From: Bacillota bacterium | GTDB taxonomy: Bacteria > Bacillota > Clostridia > DSM-8532 | DNA: 64,000 nt | Direction: 5' to 3' | NCBI GenBank assembly: GCA_023415825.1 | Contig: JAEZJF010000020.1 | Coordinates: 62,001 to 126,000, forward strand | Part shown: positions 61,753 to 64,000 of the stretch, piece after piece | Layout: each line of letters starts with the position of its first letter | How positions within the stretch are numbered: position 1 is the stretch's first letter | Translations under genes and position numbers: made by a program | The notes under the pieces: generated by a model | Database searches by the model: none | The model's input: the letters and a program-made list of their open reading frames with translations, nothing else | What the model was told of the DNA's origin: nothing

Positions 61753-62619
61753 GTGGACAGAAAAAGAGCACTTGAAATATTAGGTTTGACGGATGAAGCT
61801 ACTCCTGATGAGATTTCAAACAGGGTGGGCATATTGCTGAAAAAGTTCAGGCAGCTGGACAGGGACGAGCATGGGAATACTCTGACCGATGTTGAAGAGG
61901 CCTACAAAACCTTAAGCGGTATAAATTTCCGTGATGAGGAAGCAGAAAAAAAGAAGAATTACCGTAAGGCCCATCCCAACCCATTATTCAAGCTCTTAAG
62001 ACTTGATGAAGAAAAAGCCAGAAATATGATCTATTACTATAAGTGGCATGTGGTAATCGGCTTGGTTGCTATTGCTATTATAGTGTCCACGGTTCTGTCC
62101 ATTGTAAACAAAGTGGAGCCCGATCTTAAAATGATAGTGGCTGGAGAGATTTTTATAGCTGATGTTGAACCTTTTGAGGAGCGCATTAAGAACGAAATTG
62201 GTACGACTGAGGCTTTGGTCCAGAATATCTATTTTTCCGAAAAGGGTGATCCACAAACACAGATGATGATGCAGCAGAAGTATGTCGTTGAGATTTCTGC
62301 TGGTGAGAATGATCTATTTATCTTAGATGAACAGAAGTATAGGGAGCTTGCCACCCAGGGAGCCTTAAAGCCCATGGAGAGCTTTCTGGACAAACTTAAT
62401 CTTTCCGACCCAGAAAAATCGGAAATGGAAGACTTGAAAGTGGCTATGGACCTCGATGACGGTAATACATATAATCCAGAACTCTATGGCCTTGATGTGA
62501 CTCAATCAACCTTACTTAAAGAGGCTGGTATTGTCGGAGAGCGGTTAATAGTCGCTTTTGGATATTCCGGAAAGTTCACTGAGAACGCTGAAGCTTTAGT
62601 AAAAAAATTAATAGAATAG
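61753..62619 (+). CDS. Membrane protein with J-like N-terminus
   Basis: 288 residues, GTG start with AAAGGAAGG upstream. Residues 1-65 resemble a J domain (RALEILGLTDEATPDEISNR, then VEEAYKTLSG) but have no HPD tripeptide, so stimulation of DnaK is unlikely. A single membrane span lies at about 98-118, and the outer 170 residues include FILDEQKYRELATQGALKPM, a pattern seen in solute-binding-protein folds. Function unknown. It sits between lysS and the partner-switch genes. Confidence 0.75.
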   Translation: MDRKRALEILGLTDEATPDEISNRVGILLKKFRQLDRDEHGNTLTDVEEAYKTLSGINFRDEEAEKKKNYRKAHPNPLFKLLRLDEEKARNMIYYYKWHVVIGLVAIAIIVSTVLSIVNKVEPDLKMIVAGEIFIADVEPFEERIKNEIGTTEALVQNIYFSEKGDPQTQMMMQQKYVVEISAGENDLFILDEQKYRELATQGALKPMESFLDKLNLSDPEKSEMEDLKVAMDLDDGNTYNPELYGLDVTQSTLLKEAGIVGERLIVAFGYSGKFTENAEALVKKLIE

Positions 62620-62652
62620 AAAAGCCAGAGATAAAACTAGGAGGGGTACAAC

Positions 62653-62961
62653 ATGTTTGAGTTAAGTGTCGAAAGCAATGACAATGCCAAGGGTGTCATT
62701 GCCATTAAAGGTGAGATTGATATCTATTCTGCCCCTGATTTTAAGGAAAGTCTCTACGATGCCATCGGAGAAGGACAGCAGGATATCATCCTGGATTGTA
62801 CCGATCTCTCCTATATTGACAGTATGGGCCTTGGCATTCTGGTAGGTGCGCTTAAACGTATCAAGGAGCAGAATCACAATATTGTCATTAAGAACCCCAA
62901 GAGCACAGTAAGAAAGCTTTTTAAGATTACGGGCCTGGATAAGGTGTTTATTATTGCGTAG
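62653..62961 (+). CDS. rsbV: Anti-sigma factor antagonist, RsbV-like
   Basis: 102-residue STAS-domain protein. The phosphorylatable serine is Ser57 in DLSYIDSMGLGILV. In partner switching, the unphosphorylated form binds the anti-sigma kinase and frees the sigma factor. It is first in a three-gene unit with an RsbW-like protein and a sigma factor, AGGAGGGG upstream. The order could also suggest spoIIAA-spoIIAB-sigF, but the sequences fit the SigB type better. Confidence 0.88.
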   Translation: MFELSVESNDNAKGVIAIKGEIDIYSAPDFKESLYDAIGEGQQDIILDCTDLSYIDSMGLGILVGALKRIKEQNHNIVIKNPKSTVRKLFKITGLDKVFIIA

Positions 62962-63026
62962 CAAAAAGGTTCCCGGGACCCGCATGCAATCTGCGGGTGG
63001 GGTTCTTATGAGGAGGCTAAAACATA

Positions 63027-63407
63027 ATGGCGGATGCAGTATCAATTCTGATCCCGTTGAAGGCTGAATATGTCAGCATAGCGAGGCTTACCGCTTCTGG
63101 TATAGCTAATCGCATAGGCTTTGATTTTGACACAATTGAAGATATTAAGGTGGCACTGTCGGAGGTCTTGGGTAAGATCATTGAAAAGTCGCCGGCCGAT
63201 GAGCGTGTTACCATAGATTTTGTCTTTCTGAAGGATGGATTATCTATTAATTTCAGGCTATCTGACTTTAATTTCTCAGATCTTTTTGATAATGATGCCG
63301 ACAGCTTTGCAATGGCTATCATCAGTACACTCATGGATGAAGTGGATCTTGATAGAGAGGGTCATACCGTGATGACCATGGTAAAAAAGATTGGAAAGGC
63401 AGTTTGA
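63027..63407 (+). CDS. RsbW-like anti-sigma protein with degenerate ATP site
   Basis: 126 residues, aligned by eye to RsbW: KAEYVSIARLTASGIANRIG and DIKVALSEV match the family start and first half of the N box, and TLMDEV matches the helix after the G2 box. The Asn of the N box (SEACTN in relatives) is Lys50 here (SEVLGK); the Asp-x-Gly of G1 is SDFNFS; the G2 Gly-Leu-Gly is absent (DADSFAMAII). ATP binding and Ser57 phosphorylation of the partner are therefore doubtful. It is coupled to the sigma gene, one base apart. Confidence 0.82.
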   Translation: MADAVSILIPLKAEYVSIARLTASGIANRIGFDFDTIEDIKVALSEVLGKIIEKSPADERVTIDFVFLKDGLSINFRLSDFNFSDLFDNDADSFAMAIISTLMDEVDLDREGHTVMTMVKKIGKAV

Positions 63408-63408
63408 A

Positions 63409-64000
63409 ATGAGCAAGAGACCTGAGGCTCTTAAAGAAAAGGATCAATCTGAGAAAGAGATATTCGAAAAGTATTATCTGAATAGGGATATTGAGACACG
63501 GAACCAAATTGTTTCACGGTATTTGTATCTAGCCGATATCATTTCAAAAAAGTTTATCAACCGTGGAGTGGAATGCGACGACATCTATCAGGTTGCCTGT
63601 GTTGCTCTCATTAATGCTGTCGAGCGCTTCAATACCTCTGAAGAGGTTAAGTTCGTAAGCTTTGCCACACCTACTATTATTGGTGAAATTAAACGTTATT
63701 TCAGGGACAAAGCCTCTGTGATTCGCATTCCAAGGCGCATCTACGAGGTCTATCAGAAGGTCAATCAGGCCCGCGAATACCTGATGCAGCAGCATAAACG
63801 TGCGCCCAGAATTGACGAAATAGCTGAATACCTCAACATGAAGGAAGAAACCATTCTCGAAATCATAGAATCCTGGAATGTTTATAATATTCAATCCTTT
63901 GACCAGACTGTTTTTGATGAAGATGACCTGGAGCTTCATGAAACGGTTGGAGAAGAAGATGAAACCTTCGAGAAGATCAATAATCGTGATTTTCTGGAAA
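63409..64000 (+). CDS. SigB-type sigma factor (cut by right edge)
   Basis: 197 codons visible of about 250. Region 2 is seen in YLADIISKKFINRGVECDDI, YQVACVALINAVERF and KFVSFATPTIIGEIKRYFRD; region 3 starts ASVIRIPRRIYEVYQKVNQA and RAPRIDEIAEYLNM. This is the sigma-B/F/G group, most like SigB. The frame stays open to the window end. It starts ATG 63409, one base after the anti-sigma gene, so the two are translated together. Regions 3.2 and 4 lie outside. Confidence 0.88.
   Translation, partial: MSKRPEALKEKDQSEKEIFEKYYLNRDIETRNQIVSRYLYLADIISKKFINRGVECDDIYQVACVALINAVERFNTSEEVKFVSFATPTIIGEIKRYFRDKASVIRIPRRIYEVYQKVNQAREYLMQQHKRAPRIDEIAEYLNMKEETILEIIESWNVYNIQSFDQTVFDEDDLELHETVGEEDETFEKINNRDFLE

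Noticed and set aside
63544..63939. 131-codon minus-strand frame at the right end
   Set aside because: It is the mirror frame of the partial sigma factor gene, which has clear region 2 and 3 motifs on the plus strand.
62653..64000. Assignment as spoIIAA-spoIIAB-sigF
   Set aside because: The order is the same, but the anti-sigma protein starts like RsbW and the sigma factor has SigB-type region 2-3 sequences; the missing right end prevents a final decision.

Overview
The window looks like the chromosome of an anaerobic, endospore-forming low-GC Gram-positive bacterium, most likely class Clostridia. The evidence is gene content: spoVT, spoVG, spoIIE and a SpoVK-like ATPase; an L27 with the Prp-cleaved N-terminal extension; strong AGGAGG ribosome binding sites with frequent TTG/GTG starts; no respiratory genes; and an aldo/keto reductase with a ferredoxin-like tail. 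Genus cannot be set from the sequence. I found no rRNA, tRNA, CRISPR array, insertion sequence or prophage.

Layout. 1-2.9 kb: rplU-prp-rpmA, obgE and yhbY behind a strong promoter and an L21-type leader, with a divergent gene leaving the left edge. 3-9.2 kb: an Fe-S aldo/keto reductase with an endonuclease IV-fold protein, a convergent UbiA-family prenyltransferase, then aroQ-M24 peptidase-efp and spoVT. 9.3-16.6 kb (minus strand): a FAD dehydrogenase and a complete oligopeptide ABC importer. 17-21.4 kb: pcrA, a HAD phosphatase and a SpoVK-like AAA ATPase, preceded by palindromic repeats. 21.5-30.9 kb: a GntR-controlled catabolic locus (MBL protein, regulator, MalFG-type importer, SIS protein, BadF-type sugar kinase, second SIS protein, glycosidase-like protein). 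31-39.6 kb (minus): a ribose-type importer with a fucose/arabinose isomerase-like enzyme, and a YesM/YesN-type two-component system. 39.8-46 kb: two small paralogous proteins, alanine dehydrogenase, spoIIE and murC. 46.5-50 kb: spoVG, glmU, prs, pth. 50-55 kb: an AraC regulator and two oxidoreductase/isomerase pairs of the myo-inositol type. 55-59.4 kb: a GGDEF/TPR gene pair, guaB and a gene of unknown function. 59.5-64 kb: greA, lysS, a membrane protein with a J-like N-terminus, and an rsbV-rsbW-sigB-like partner switch running off the right edge.

The genes fall into housekeeping and sporulation blocks alternating with three carbohydrate-uptake islands, each with its own regulator and probable operators. 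The most notable points are: (1) a dispersed two-hairpin repeat (GTTAT...ATAAC ends, about 80 bp) at four intergenic sites, always reading in the same direction as the gene it precedes; (2) a GlmU that appears to lack about 36-40 residues of its uridylyltransferase active site; (3) an RsbW-like anti-sigma protein whose ATP-binding motifs are degenerate; (4) a GntR operon pairing two SIS proteins with a sugar kinase and a glycosidase-like enzyme; (5) an unknown paralogous pair, one member cysteine-rich; (6) a TPR protein and GGDEF protein that look like two halves of one protein. Functional names rest on motifs and family knowledge read by eye; no database search was possible.
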